A DNA stretch of 64,000 bases, taken from positions 92,132,901 through 92,196,900 of the forward strand of contig OX411544.1 in the NCBI GenBank assembly GCA_948146395.1, in the 5' to 3' direction. Position 1 is the first letter of the stretch. The number at the start of each line of letters is the position of its first letter. The notes beneath the pieces were generated by a model. It had not been told where the DNA came from. It did no database searches and worked only from the letters and a program-made list of their open reading frames with translations. Positions 1 through 12,400 of this stretch are shown in pieces. The translations under genes and the position numbers were made by a program. This DNA comes from Fragum whitleyi (taxonomy: Eukaryota; Mollusca; Bivalvia; Cardiida; Cardiidae).

Positions 1-110
1 CTGCCTTTCTCTCGGGGACGTGAAAACATCAGGATTGAGTGTTCGAGAGTGATTCTATAAGCCTAAGCTTTCGTCGCAATCGAACTAAAATAAATTAGTA
101 TAAACTAAAT
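1..110 (-). repeat. Dispersed repeat, inverted copy of 54893-55005
   Basis: The reverse complement of this stretch matches 54893-55005 closely, including the shared block 'gaacactcaatcctgatg' and the flanking 'acgaa(a/g)gctta'. The left side is cut by the window edge. The family is not recognised. Confidence 0.75.
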
Positions 111-114
111 AATT

Positions 115-475
115 GTTGTGATACTCGGTTTGACAATATCATTGATAGTGAATAATATTGACAATATCATAGAAAGTGAGTAGGATTGACAAATTCAGTG
201 ATAGTTAAATAAGATTGACAATATCATTGATATTTATAGGGATTATCTATATTAGTGGTTGTGCATTGGATTGACTATATTATTGATAGTTAGTTGGATT
301 GACTATATTATTGATAGTTAGTGGGATAGACTGTATTATTGATAGTTAGCGGGATAGACTATATTATTGATAGTTAGTGGGATAGACTGTATTATTGATA
401 GTTAGCGGGATTGACTATATTATTGATAGTTAGTTGGATTGACTATATCATTGATAGTTAGTTGGATTGACTATA
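115..475. repeat. 28-bp minisatellite, left part
   Basis: Tandem copies of a 28-bp unit containing 'ggattgactatattattgat' followed by 'agttagtg', with copies starting near 268, 296, 324 and 352. Copies are more diverged before 240. The array resumes at 1414 after the mobile-element insertion. Confidence 0.9.
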
Positions 476-1413
476 CAGTCAAATCTGTGTGAGCAGCCAA
501 CTATGCACAGTGGCCGATCTGCCGACAGCGGTCACTCGATTTCCCCACGTGCAAATTCCTTCTTTAATTTCACTGTGAATAGCGTGATCTCCTAAAATGC
601 GGCCGGCGGTCACCTTAATTGGTCCAATTCCAACTGTATATCACACCTATACAACGGTCATCTGACAAAACACGAGACTTAATTAGTTGTGTTCGAAAAA
701 ATCGATAATCACCACTATAGTAAACAGCCGAAGTCGCCTTATCGTAATGTACAAGTTATAAATAACAAATTATCGATTTAATCCCGTGTTGTCGATTAAA
801 TGACGTGTAATTGGCCATAATTATCTATTTGATCTACTTGAATGATGATAATTAATTAAAGGCTATGGAATAAATCGGTTGTTGGTTCTCTTTAAATAAA
901 ATGATCTTTAGCATTACAGGTTGTTTACACATTTAGCAAACTGATTCTCGAGGTCTTCAAAATGGACGAAAACCTACTTTAGATATCAAATCTCGCCTTC
1001 ATGTTGCTTTCTAAACGTAAGTTCCTCTCTCTAGAGGATCGTGTGAAAGTGATATGCATGCTTGAATCTGGGTGTTCCTCCAGGATTATTGCTAATGAGT
1101 TCGGCGTGCACAGGTCAAAACCGTGGCTAAACGCAAACGAGAAATTCTCGATGAATATGAATCATGCGTTTTCACAATATTTTTTTATGTTTATGGTATG
1201 ATTCCTTGTTCTTTTAATGACAAACACTTAAAATGAAACTTTGGAATTGCTAAGAATTTGGAGAAGTCTATAGTTTTGTGATCTGGTAATGAGCTAAACA
1301 AAAGTGGTACGACAAAATGGCCGCCCTATGGATACTGTGAACAGCAGCCAATCTGTGTACAGCAGCCAATTTGGGCCTTTCCCTTTACTGGCTGCTGTAC
1401 ACAGATTCGACTG
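476..1413 (+). mobile_element. Pogo/Tigger-like DNA transposon, decayed
   Basis: The left end reads cagtcaaatctgtgtgagca and the reverse complement of the right end reads cagtcgaatctgtgtacagc, giving terminal inverted repeats of about 24 bp. The element is flanked by TA on both sides (474-475 and 1414-1415). Removing it restores a normal minisatellite unit, which proves the insertion boundary. CAGTC termini with TA duplication are typical of the pogo/Tigger branch of Tc1/mariner. At 938 bp with only a short transposase relic, it is non-autonomous. Confidence 0.85.
1001..1110 (+). pseudogene. Transposase helix-turn-helix relic (CENP-B N-terminal type)
   Basis: The frame beginning at 1001 encodes KRKFLSLEDRVKVICMLESG followed by a second helix with IIANEFGVHRS. 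This spacing of basic start, 'L..R..VI..LE.G' and 'IA.EFGV..S' is that of the psq/CENP-B N-terminal DNA-binding helix-turn-helix of pogo-type transposases. The frame then loses similarity and ends at 1201. No DDE catalytic domain is visible in the remaining 200 bp of the element, so this is a remnant. Confidence 0.65.
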
Positions 1414-1415
1414 TA

Positions 1416-1755
1416 TTATTGATAGTTAGTGGGATAGACTGTATTATTGATAGTTAGTGGGATTGACTATATTATTGATAGTTAGTATGTATGATAATTG
1501 TATTGATAGTGAGTTGGTTTGACAATATTTATGAAAGTGAGTGGAATTAATTATTTTATTGATAGTGAGTAGGTTTGATAATATTATTGATAGTAGAGTG
1601 ATCAATAATATTATTGAAAGCGATTGGGTTAGAAAATATTGATTTAAGTAAGTGAGTTTGACAATATATTTGATAGTATTTGGATTGACAATATTGTTGG
1701 TAGTTTGTGGCAACATTGAAGATAGATTGATTCAATTTCATTGATAGTTATACTG
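1416..1755. repeat. 28-bp minisatellite, right part
   Basis: Continuation of the array at 115-475, with units 'ttgatagttagtgggatag' decaying progressively after 1500. Open frames on the minus strand here simply translate the repeat. Confidence 0.85.
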
Positions 1756-2519
1756 GTGAAAGTAGAATAAAATCAAGAACAAAGCCCTCAGTGCCTACAC
1801 TTGGCTGTTTAGTGCTGGGTATTTGATAAATCATCTAAAAAAAAACAGTAGAGGAAGAAAACGAAAATAAAATGTTAAGTCTCATATTGAGTTACTATGA
1901 TACAAGTATCTTGAGCTTGGACTTACATGTGATTCAATACATTAATATGCTTAGCATAATACATAATACTGCCAACCTTCATTCTATAAATTGAATTGTT
2001 CACATGTAATAAAGTTTCAATTAGTACTCTTAAACTTATGGATAGTATGGAATAAGTAAGGCAAAAGATTTGTTGTGTGGTTTCAAAAATGTCCCTTGTA
2101 ACAATTGGTCAAAACAGATATTCATCCTAGGTCATTCATTATATCAGGTTTTTAGTCTGACATCAACAATGATCAGGATCTTAGGGGTCCCCTCTTAAAA
2201 AATAGCAGTCTCTGTTTTAGGTATAGACTTTTTCTTTTAGGTTCCAATCTTCTATTATTTAAATTTAGAGCTATTCCCTGGTTAAAAGTAAAGAAATTGA
2301 TGGAAGTATATTAATATTTGGGGCTCAACATCAGAAAAGAATTGAAGCCTGTAAATAACAGGCTTAAATTATTTTCAGAAGTTGATCCCTAGAAAGTCTT
2401 TTAAACTTGCTTCACATAGTTTTGGGGGATCCTGGGTACTTATTTTTGTGCTTAGATGCACAAAACCTACTTCCCTTAAAACCCTGATTAGATCGCAGAA
2501 ACTTGATTTTTGTCCAGCG
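1756..2519. other. Non-coding, nothing recognised
   Basis: AT-rich sequence without a supported frame, RNA gene or clear repeat structure. Confidence 0.6.
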
Positions 2520-2890
2520 GTGCTAATGGTGAGCAAGACATAGTTGTACAAGTCAGTAAATGTGCATTAGTGTGTCAGTCCATCCAGAGCATTGTTCCTA
2601 TGGATTTCAAAATAACTTGGCATGATAGTTCTTCATTTTAAGTAAATGTGCCATTTGAAAGTATTTTTTATATATCTCCAAGGTCAAGGTTACAGCCCAA
2701 GGTCAAATGTCAAAATTAAGCTTATCCTGAGCATGTCTCTTGCACAATTATTCTCCACTTAGTGTAGAACAGCCTTTTGAAAGATTATTTTGGATAACTG
2801 GAAAGTAAAGGTCATAGCTGAAGGTCATACACTTAAATTGTGCTTATCTTGACCATAGCTGCTACACAAATTTTAGAATAATCTGATAAT
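2520..2890 (+). mobile_element. Short element with 'gagcaagacatagt' head (family F)
   Basis: Begins 'gtgagcaagacatagttg', then 'atgtgcattagtgtgtcagt' and repeated 'aaggtcaaggt' blocks. The same order is seen at 57440-57780. The layout (small head, short GTCT-like stretch, AAGGTCA motifs) resembles the element at 25287. Exact ends are not resolved. Confidence 0.45.
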
Positions 2891-3129
2891 ATCAGAGATA
2901 CAGATAGAGGGGGTATTTTATTAGATTCTAGATTTAAGTATTTTCACAATAATGGCACAAACCATTATGTTCTTGGTACTCTTTGGAATTGTCATATCAA
3001 GACGGTTCAAATGAGTACCCACAGCATGGGGTTTCATTTAGAAATAAAGATTTTAGTCTTTACACCCCTCTTATCTGTACCTTTGATATCATTTGCAAAG
3101 TGCAATTGGGGAACCTATTGTAAGCTGTG

Positions 3130-3466
3130 CAGGGGTGTGGAATTCCCATGCCCGACTTGTCGGACTTGGGCTTTTCCACTTGCAGGCAAGTGCATTTTCC
3201 AAGGCCACTTGTCCCTAGACAAGTAAATACCTGAGTGAGAGCAAGTCTTGGAGTGGTCAGAAAAAAGTCATCCTATTGTTTGTATCAAAGGGGAGAAAAC
3301 ATTGTTTGTAATGAAGAAAATGCTAGGTTACAGCAATGTTTTTCTCAATACTTATTACTTCATTGTTTTTATGGCCAGGTTAATTTTGATCATGGACAAG
3401 ACAGTAGGAAATCAACTTTTACTTGTCCAGGGACAAGTGGAGAAAAATTGTATTTCCACACCCCTG
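3130..3466. mobile_element. hAT-like MITE
   Basis: The left end is caggggtgtggaattcc and the reverse complement of the right end is caggggtgtggaaatac, giving a terminal inverted repeat of about 14 bp. Internal inverted 'acttgtcc' blocks add to the hairpin. CAGGGGTG ends are typical of hAT elements. No clear 8-bp target duplication is left, so the class call is tentative. Frames across it are not credible genes. Confidence 0.6.
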
Positions 3467-4769
3467 ATGTGAATGAATTTTTAGTGGCACATGAAAAACT
3501 TGGATACTTATGGTATTTCTTGTGGTTATGAGAGAAAGTCTGTTTGATGCATTAAAGCAGTATTGCAGTGCTCTTGATTGGGCAAGGTCTAGTTTGATTA
3601 TGATTTATTATAAAATTAAGTGATTTATTTGAAGTCATTAGCCCATTATCCCCTTGAGAAATGTGTGAAAAGTTTAATCTTCTATTGTTTGTGGTCAACT
3701 TGAAATCCGTTAATGATTGTCAAGTGGTAGAAGTTGTTCAAGACCTAAAGTCGTTGACAAATGGAATCGGTGAGAATCAAACAGTTTATTTTGAGTTTTA
3801 AGGGTACTTTATGTTAAATTAGTACCTTTAATCCTTTGATCCTTGAGCTTCTGATTTAATCCAATCAATCCATGCAACTTCTTCACAATGGGGCATGTCT
3901 GAATATTTTTGCTTGTTACTAATTGAATTGCTTCTAGAATGTTGGATGATTGTCCTGCTTGAAGATAATCTAGATGTGTATTGAGTAACAAATTGATAAT
4001 ATTGCCCCTAAGTGGGGTCAAAAGCCTGTAAAATTTCTACAGAGCACCTTTTTAATGCAAAATTTGTAGATTATAGGCTGTTTTTGGCTTTTCCAGGAGG
4101 GCATAGTGATATTTTGGTATCAGCAAAAGTTTTTTTTTAAAATCATTGTTATGCTGTCAATTGTTTTCATTGGTCAGTTCCCATGATTTTTGAAGGTTAC
4201 CGAGTTACCCCAAATTTTCCTCTGCCCAGGTGTTGGGTGAATTTCAATATTGTGCATTACACTGCCACTACCTTAAATCAAAGTTTATAACACTATGGTC
4301 AGTATGTTTATAACAAAATCTATCAAACATCATTCTAATGTTTGTTTAACCTTTTTAAATTAAATTAAATAGCTGTAAAGATTGTAGGCTAGATGAAACA
4401 TAAGCTTTGTTGGAAGCCAAATGTATAGAAATATTAGGTGAAATAGGGAGCCTCAGATACCCCTGAGAATTGGTCAGTTTAGTTGAACGAAGGGTGACTC
4501 TGCACAAAGAGGACAAGTGGTGTAAAGTGGCCTACTAAGGTTCAGACGGGGGTAGAAAGAGCTGAGTTGACTGCACTCTAAGGCATTGGGCAGAATAAAT
4601 ATATTGGATTTAATATTTTACTTCTTATTATCATTAGTTAGAATTTTGTTTTGATGACAAACAATTATTGTGAAGAAATACCCTTTTAGTGGTGTTTAAT
4701 GAAAAGCAAAAGATCTAAAATAAAAATTTTGTGGATAAAGTACCAGTATGTTGTGCAGAAACATTCTAG
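3467..4769. other. Non-coding, nothing recognised
   Basis: No coding frame with splice sites or similarity to a known family, and no clear repeat. Confidence 0.6.
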
Positions 4770-4906
4770 AGTTGAATTTTTTATTTTTGGATTTCAAACA
4801 AATTTCACTGGAATGATCCTTGTTTTATACAGCCTTATCATCCTCTAATAATCATTATCAGGATATTCAGGCCTGTGGAGCGAATCAGGCGCTCAAGCGC
4901 CTCTAG
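4770..4906 (+). mobile_element. Truncated pearl-type element (tail)
   Basis: Contains 'aatttcactggaatgatcct', a piece of the monomer found at 5285-5870, and ends in ggagcgaatcaggcgctcaa followed by gcgcctctagttg. That is the tail hairpin plus CTAGTTG/CTTGTT end seen in the neighbouring elements. Confidence 0.55.
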
Positions 4907-5182
4907 TTGCCTCATGCTTCGAGGCTATTACAAGCCACAAGTATTGCATGATGATAAAATTCAATAACATGCTTTACATAAGCAAAGGTTAAGGTCACTT
5001 ATCAAGGTAAAACTTTTGCAAAACTCAACCAGAAAACTAAACATTGCCAATTATGCAAAGCTAATTTAGGATACAGTTGTCATGACAACAAGGACAAGTC
5101 AAAGATGCTTTTCTATTTGTCCAGGATCAATATTCACTTTTCGCGAAAAAGGAGAATAGATTTTGAGAAAAGATTGTTTTTT

Positions 5183-6030
5183 GCTCCACTGGCTGAAAGC
5201 CACTGGGGCTATTGTCATGGCGTTGTGTCCGTCGTGCGTCCGTCCGTCCATGCTTCGGTTCGTAAACTTTTCTTTTAAAACTTCTCCTCAGAAACTACTG
5301 GATGAATTTCAACCAAACTTCACAGGAATGATCCTTGGGTGACCCTCTTTCAAAGTTGTTCAAGAAATTTTGATCCAGTGAAAAACATGGATTTAATGGG
5401 CGTGGCTAATTTCCAAATATGGTAAAAAGTGAGTTTTCTCAGATTCTAATCAATGGATACAAATTAAATTTTCATGAACGATCCTTAGGTGACCCTAAGG
5501 TGATCAGTCTACAAAAATTCATTGTGATCGGATGGAAAATATGTATTTTATGGGCGGTGGTTATTTCTCTAAAGATAGTGGAAACTTTGGAAATCATTTT
5601 CTCAGAATCTAAATGATGGATATCAACCAAATTTCACTGGAATAATCCTTTAGTGACCCTCTATCAGTCTACCAAAATATATTGTGATCGTATGAAAAAT
5701 ATGTATTTTATGGGCTGATGTCATTTCTCTATGTGTTATATAGTGGAAACTTTGAAAATCATTTTCTCAGAATCTAAATGATGGATACCAATGAAATTCT
5801 ATATGAATGATCCTTGAGTGACCCTCTATCGGTCTACCCAAAATTATTTTGATCGGATGAAAATATGCATTTTATGGACAGATGTCATTTTCTTTATGAG
5901 TTGAAACTTTTAAAATCATTTTCAACATCAGTAGAATCCAAAATATCTAAAAATCTAGTCAAAACTATTATTGCTTTACAAGAATTTCAAGCCTTTGGAG
6001 CGACTCAAGCCATTAATGGCTTTCTAGTTG
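5183..6030 (+). mobile_element. Pearl/HINE-type element with four core repeats
   Basis: The head gctccactggctgaaagcca contains a GGCT/AGCC hairpin. It is followed by 'gtcatggcg', a gtccgtccgtcc microsatellite, and about four monomers starting near 5285, 5436, 5599 and 5764 (spacing 151-165 bp). The tail is ggagcgactcaagccattaa followed by tggctttctagttg. The tail hairpin AGCC/GGCT repeats the head stem. It encodes nothing. Confidence 0.7.
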
Positions 6031-8114
6031 GAAATTTTTCTGCCACTAATGGGAAAAATAGAGCCTTCTCTGAATAGGGAAGTAGCCTGTAATAGGCCTC
6101 TGTTAATGGGCTCTCCTTAGTGAAAAAATAATCATAAATGTCCCACTAGTTATTAAGATGGATTAAACTATATTTAGGATATCACTGAACTAAAATTTGT
6201 CCGCTGGATAGTTTAAACCAACTACTGTACTTTTAATTTAGTTGCTAGATAGATGTAGTTTAATCTAGATGAAAGTCAGCAGACCTGCCAAATCAAGGCC
6301 CTATGTTTGGGAGTTTTACCTCACCAACTGTGATAATCCCTGCTTTGACAATAGTTTGATTTGACAAACTAAGACCCTTGAGTCATGTCATATTAGTTCT
6401 GCTTTATCGAATAAATCTTACGAAATGCACTTTAAACTATTCCTACTCTGAAGGTACATGAGACTTACTCTGCACATGACTGATTTACTTGGATTAATAG
6501 AATAGTTTAATTTACATTAGAATATACAACATAAATGGTTTTCAAGACCTTTAGTTATTTTACAGACAGTAGGTCTTTAAATTTAAAGCTGAAAATTTGA
6601 CCCGAGGACAAACCAGGATGGAATAGAAGTACCGGTATTGACATTTTAGGTTTACAAGACCAATTAGCCAAAGATGATCATCTCTGATGCAGGTGTCAGG
6701 CATTGTATTTAAACCTGTCTGAATCTATGCATGAAAGAAAGGCAGTTACTGGTATCATAATTTAATGTTCTCTTTTATTTTAACTTCTATATAATGAATA
6801 TGCCTAAATACACTGGTTTCATTAAAGGATTCATGCAAGTATTCTTTTTTAAGTAATTTTATTTTAATTCCAAAATACCGGTACCCCCTCAATCTGTTGC
6901 TCTGTATTTGGAATTTATGACATTTCCTCAAGGCCCTCTCATCAATCTGCATGGTTGAAGCTCTATGTCAACATACAAGGTCAAGGTTGAGCATCAAGGT
7001 AAAATTTATCAACATTTATTTTTGGCCATCTCTATAGCCTTAGTGTTTTACGAACATCTCTTGGGATATTGATTGTGATGTTATTTTATTTTCTGGTTGA
7101 TGTGTCCAGAAATTAAGTTTAATGGAGGAGGAGTTAAATGCAAAAGGTAAAATCCTGCAAAAGGTAAAATTCCCCTGCCCCCTCCAACTTTATTCATGGA
7201 CACACCAATGCAAAAAATGAAATTATATCCATTATAACATGATCACAAATGAATTAAATTAGTTAGATTATCCTTTTTTTGGTGTAAAATACATTTATCT
7301 GGTTGTAAAATTGATGCATAAGTAATGAAATTGACGTTGGGAGAATTTCACAGAAAACAACATGCAACATTTAAATAGCATTTGGGTTAAATGACGTCAA
7401 AGACATCAACCTTCCCGCTAAAGATGAGGTATGACATAAATGGGCGGAGCTATCTGTGTACAAAGTAAAACACATGACATATGAATTTTATTTTGAATAA
7501 AGTTCGATGTCATTCTTCTTATTTCCTATAATGCGTTTAATGCTATCCTGATTTATTAAAGGTTTTTGCATAAACTGAATAGTACTTGATCAAGTCAAAT
7601 CTGCTTTTAACTTATCAAAAGTTATCAAGTGATATGCGCCTTTAATAATACTTGACATGCTAAACATGTGCTCATCTCAGCTTTTTATTGTGGATTTATT
7701 TTTAAGCTTAGAAAAATTTGACAGTGACCTTTGAGTAGATTATGACTTATTAACCATTGAAAGTGTGATTGAACTGTGCCTATAAATTTATCCAATTTGG
7801 ACTAACAAGATTATTCAGAATAAATTAATCTGCACTGTTTGTTAGGATTTACAAAAATCCTCTAAAAAAAAAGGAAAATTGAAATTGAACAAAAGAATAT
7901 TTTGTCTATTTAAGAACTCATTGTATTTAGATATATGGTATTATCTTAAATTTTTGGTGATATGTGGAAATTACTAGATTTTTTACACACATATATATAT
8001 ATTTCATTGAGTTGGAAACAGTATTGTGAATGTTTAGTGATACATTTAATTACATAGAGAAATATTATGTGAGAGCTGGATTTTAAAAAAACATTTTTTT
8101 TTATTTTTTCCGTA
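6031..8114. other. Non-coding, nothing recognised
   Basis: AT-rich sequence with a few 'caaggtcaaggt' words near 6980 but no supported gene or complete repeat. Confidence 0.55.
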
Positions 8115-8416
8115 TACTGTATTTTTCCTAATAAATGATCTCAGGAGCTATATATAACATGGTCCTGGAGCTTTTAGTTAGTATGCATTTTCTGATTAAA
8201 AGAATCATTAATTTATGCCTTTTAGGCCATTCTTCCTTTAATTTTAGATGAATTTCCTCTAAGCAATCATATAAATGATTGTTTAGAGGAAATTCATTTC
8301 AAATTAGTGAAGTCTCAAAAAAGTTCTTAAATTGTGGCATTTGAGGTGGGGTTTCTTAGTAAAAAATGTAGGGGTGCTACTATTAGGGAGGGCACTTTAA
8401 TTAGTGAAAATACTGT
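8115..8416. mobile_element. Palindromic MITE, family P
   Basis: Ends tactgtatttttcc and gaaaatactgta are inverted. The centre is a near-perfect hairpin, 'gaatttcctctaagcaatca' against its complement ending 'gattgtttagaggaaattca'. A second full copy lies at 13364-13674 and a split copy at 53822-54660. Confidence 0.85.
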
Positions 8417-9473
8417 AATTCTTCTTTATTATAACCATGCATGCTCAAGCATTCTGAAAATTGTTTTCTAAAAAGAAAAAATAGCTAGTTGCTAAAATGA
8501 AATGTTTGTTTATACTGCTGCGAAAAATGATGGGAAGTCATAGGTAGGTGCACATGATTCAGTCACAGTGTGCTAGAACTGAACTGCTACTGGAATAAGC
8601 ATCAAAAGAATTTAGAATGACAGTTTAGCTATTTTAATGTTGAAAGTAGAAAGCTCTAGTAAAATGTGTGGTATATACAATATATCATATAGTACTTCAA
8701 GATGATGATAATTAACTTGTACATGTAGTTTGATTTTTTATCAATTTTTAATTATGTAAAAGGTAAACATAGCCATTATGTCATTTTAAACTCAATGAAT
8801 CAGATGCATCACAAAACAATGATAAGACTTTGATAGTAAGACAATCATTGGTTGATAGGTAATCAAAATTACTCTTCCAGTACTTTTCTGTTGAGATATT
8901 TTGAAAAACATTTAGATACATAAGTAAGATAATTTTATATTTGTTGATATTGAAATGTTTGAAATGCTCAGTAGAAAAAAACAATAAATTCTACAAACAG
9001 AATTGATAGCATATAGTTATTATAATGCTTTAGACAAGTTTGTAATTCATGTTGCTTATTATTTTTCACAGTGTGTTTTCAAAGTTGCATAAAACTGATT
9101 TTGGGAGATATGCTTAGTTAACTGACAGGTGTTTTAAACAATTAAAATCAGGGATTTGAATGTTCAATGTCCAAGCAAAGTAGATGAATTAACAGTGGAT
9201 AAGGATTCTTATTGGATAATGTGATTACATGATAAGCATAAATCTGTGTCATAATTCAGTTGGAATCAAAGTGAATACATGAAAATGTTTGATAAAAAGA
9301 CTATTTCCTATTTTGTGGACGACCTTGACATTCAGTGTTTGATTGACAGCTGGAGATGGAGATGCAGAAAAGCATGTAAGTGTTGATTGGCTATTTATTT
9401 AATCCTTAAGATCCATAATCTCTGTCGAGAGTTTCTTTTTTACCTGATGTAAAAAATTCTGTTTCACTTGTAG
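8417..9473. other. Non-coding, nothing recognised
   Basis: No supported gene or repeat. Confidence 0.55.
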
Positions 9474-9770
9474 GTCGGCTGTTTTCAGAGAAAACCTGAG
9501 ATATTATGATCAACTTGGTGTCGTTCGCATTGGTTTTGGCGTTGGCGTGACAAACTTTAACCTTGGTCACAATATATTATCTGTGTTTTTTGAAGATATC
9601 TTCATGAAATTTGGCATGTGTGTACACCATCACAAGAGCGACCAAGACTATTATAGGGGATAACTCTGGAAGCATTCTTGTAAGAGCATTGCACCTTTTT
9701 ACACTTAAAATTTTTGCATTATCCAGGTCCTATACAGCTGAGCGTTGCACCCACAGGAGTTGCTCTTGTT
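9474..9770 (+). mobile_element. Short element, family A ('cggctgttttcggagaaaac')
   Basis: Head tcggctgttttcagagaaaa, then 'cctgagatattatgatc', a 'ttgaagatatcttcatgaaa' monomer-like part, 'ggggataactct', and a tail 'cagctgagcgttgcaccc' ending in gctcttgtt. Other copies lie at 15430, 35215, 53859 and 54311, with fragments at 18436, 27957 and 39850. Confidence 0.75.
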
Positions 9771-10413
9771 AACATTGCCTTGGGTTAACATATATTACTT
9801 GCATAGATTTTTTTTGTGAACCTCAAAGATCACACAAAAAGGGACAATATGGTAACTTTAAGGAAATTAAATAGATATTTGATTTTAAAAAATGCAAATA
9901 GATGTCAACTAGAGGTTATGAGATAATGCTACGGTGCTTTGGTAGCTTATCACTTTAAAACTTAAAACCATTTAGTGATGATAATTATTCCTTAAGTATT
10001 TATCTGAATAATATGTCATCTGACCCTTTGAAATCCCACTGGAAAAGAACTCAATGAGCTTTGCTTTCATTCTAATCCAATTGAATTACTATTCTGTATT
10101 ATGACATTCTGTATACACTTTTCAGCAATAAAATATGTTTAAACCAACCAGAGGTTACATTCTAGAAATTGTTACTCAAATTCATGTCGCTCAATCATTC
10201 AAGAATTGGAAAATCCAGTGCCTAGTCAATGTGTCAGTGCAACACTATTGTAAGTGCCTCTATATATTTAGTGCAATAACTTACACAATACAGCTTTTAT
10301 TTCAATTTGTCTACACAATGAAAATGGAAATTTGACTTTTAAACCAAATTGGATCAGGCAAAGTGAGAACAACCACACAAATTGACCCCATTATAAGCTT
10401 GCATGATTAAACA

Positions 10414-10700
10414 TTAGGCTCAGTTGGTAGAGCACCGGATTTCAAAACCATTGTAGTTTGACGGTGTGGGTTCAAACCCGGGCTAGCACACTAACAAATT
10501 AATTGTCTTTCGGGTGAGACCTTAAACCGAGGCCCTGTGAGACAGTGCTTTACACCGAGCATGTTAAAGAGCCATGGAGTCTCTCAGCAGTAGTTTCGTC
10601 ATGTATCCTTGTACTATACCCCTAAACAACCAACCGTCTTCTGGGGGCGTTGCTCATTTTGCATGTGCTATGGTAGAGACGATAAATAAACGGAAATACA
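10414..10700 (+). mobile_element. tRNA-derived SINE, type 2
   Basis: The 5' part carries a box A-like 'ggctcagttggtagagcacc' and a box B-like 'gggttcaaacccgggc'. The body includes 'cgggtgagaccttaaaccga' and 'catgttaaagagcc', which I associate with a common molluscan SINE. It is distinct from the SINE at 24821. Confidence 0.7.
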
Positions 10701-12003
10701 CACACAGATTAGGGTCTCTACTTTTTAACTCCTATATTTGTAGAATATGGGGTCTATTCAAGTCACCTGGGTGTCAGCGTTGGTGACGACATAATGCTTT
10801 GGTTAAGGTTTGACATGCAACTGTATCAGATCTTAGTTTGTACTTTAGTTATTACCTAAAAACTTTTCAAATGCTTCTGTGACCATAATATCAAAGATTC
10901 ATTTCTCTCATTCTAAATTAAGTGGAATTACAAGCCTTTTAGACCTCAAAATTTGGTAATGTTGTTTCATGCAACTTATGTATATCTGTAATATCTCTGT
11001 AATATATCTACTAAAGCTTTGAAACTTTGCAATGCTCTTGTGACCATCATATCAGCCTCTAAATTAGGGTTCATTACTTTGATTTTGATAAATTTCTCAA
11101 AATGCAGACAATAATTGTTCACTGTTACTATCAAGCACATGGAGAAGTCATGTTTGGTTATTCTCTGACAGCTCTTGTTGCGATTCCACAATGTTCCCTG
11201 TATGTGTGATTGGTCACACTTAAAAAGTGATAGAAAATTGTAACAACACCCCCCCCTTAAAAACAAGGGGGGATAATAAATAAATGTAAAATACACTACA
11301 AAAGTGTTGATAGACAAGAAGTACAAATGTTGTATCTAATATTATGCAGTTATTTCCTAGTCCTGTTTCGACCTGTAATATAGATTTAAAGTATTTAAGT
11401 CATATTAATGTCAGAAAAAATACCAAAGTTGTGATAAATATCTGTTTAAATGCTTAAATGGATTATTTGTTTCTAAACTTGCTCCTTTAAGGCTATTTGA
11501 TAAGGAACAAAACATTACTTCTCTTTTTATCAATCTTTTAACTTCTTTATATATGTTGGATAATTGCCTTCAATGCAAACTTTCATGTGACTGTACTATT
11601 AACCAAACTAGCTTGAATATGACTTTTGTGGTCTGAGGTCATTTTCATACATTATTCATATTGATAACTTTGATAAATAAATTCCTCTGAAACTAAATTA
11701 TAGAATTCAACTGACTTTCTTACATTACACAACATGAAACATTTCTTTTCAGAAAATGAATAATGGTATTCAACCTAATTCTACAAGAATTATAATTAGG
11801 TTGTCTTTGTCAATTTTAAAAAAAAGATTTACAATTAAATGCAAAGCAATGCTCTGCCTTGCGTAGACTAATTTATTTATGTGGTAAATTTTATGACAAC
11901 TTTAAGAATCATCAGAAGGTATAGAATTGATTTGAATTCAATCTCAAATAACTTTGAAAAGCATTCTACATGTGTCAGTAGCTTAATTTGATTTATAAGA
12001 AAA
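10701..12003. other. Non-coding, nothing recognised
   Basis: Minus-strand frames here, such as one over 10976-11326, show no family features. A C-run lies near 11247. Confidence 0.55.
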
Positions 12004-12400
12004 GCATTAAAGCGAATCAGGCGCTTATCAGCCCATCCAGTATTGGATTGAAACCTCATGGTAATAATTTAATTTTAGTTGTGTCCATCAATATTCCTGT
12101 GCTCCCATTGGCTGAAAAGTTGATCTTATTTCCCAATGAAAACAAGTATGAGTATGCAGCTGTTTTGTAAGCTTTTGCAAAAAGTAGTCCTATTAAAAAT
12201 CTGTTTCATAACAGACAAATCTTTACATTTTTGCCTCATGATAATAAAATCTAAGATATGAAGAAATATTTGTTGATTTCATTGAGGTATGAAACTGATA
12301 ACCTTATCACACTGATGTATGAATCTGCTTCCCTTATTCATAGAGTGAGACTGGACTTCTAGTTTCATACCTCAATGATATCAACAAATATTCTCTTCAT
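12004..12400. mobile_element. MITE, family T, with terminal inverted repeat
   Basis: The segment 12262-12300 ('tatttgttgatttcattgag') is inverted against 12362-12398 ('atgatatcaacaaatattct'). A related copy ('tttttgttgatttcatagat', preceded by 'aatttaattttagttgtg') lies at 30838-31080. The left end includes 'gcgaatcaggcgctta', like the tail of pearl-type elements, so the boundary is mixed. Confidence 0.55.

Noticed and set aside
115..1755. CRISPR array
   Set aside because: Regular short units have no unique spacers; this is a 28-bp minisatellite in a eukaryotic genome.
3011..3531. Two overlapping frames with Cys-rich text
   Set aside because: They lie across the hAT-like MITE and its inverted ends; the Cys pattern comes from the repeated 'acttgtcc' words.
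9350..9376. Possible upstream exon ending CAT|gtaagt
   Set aside because: Good donor and AG acceptor, but 26 nt with ATGs would join exon 1 out of frame; no other support for it as a 5' exon.
10976..11326. 116-residue minus-strand frame
   Set aside because: No domain features; spans a poly-C/G run.
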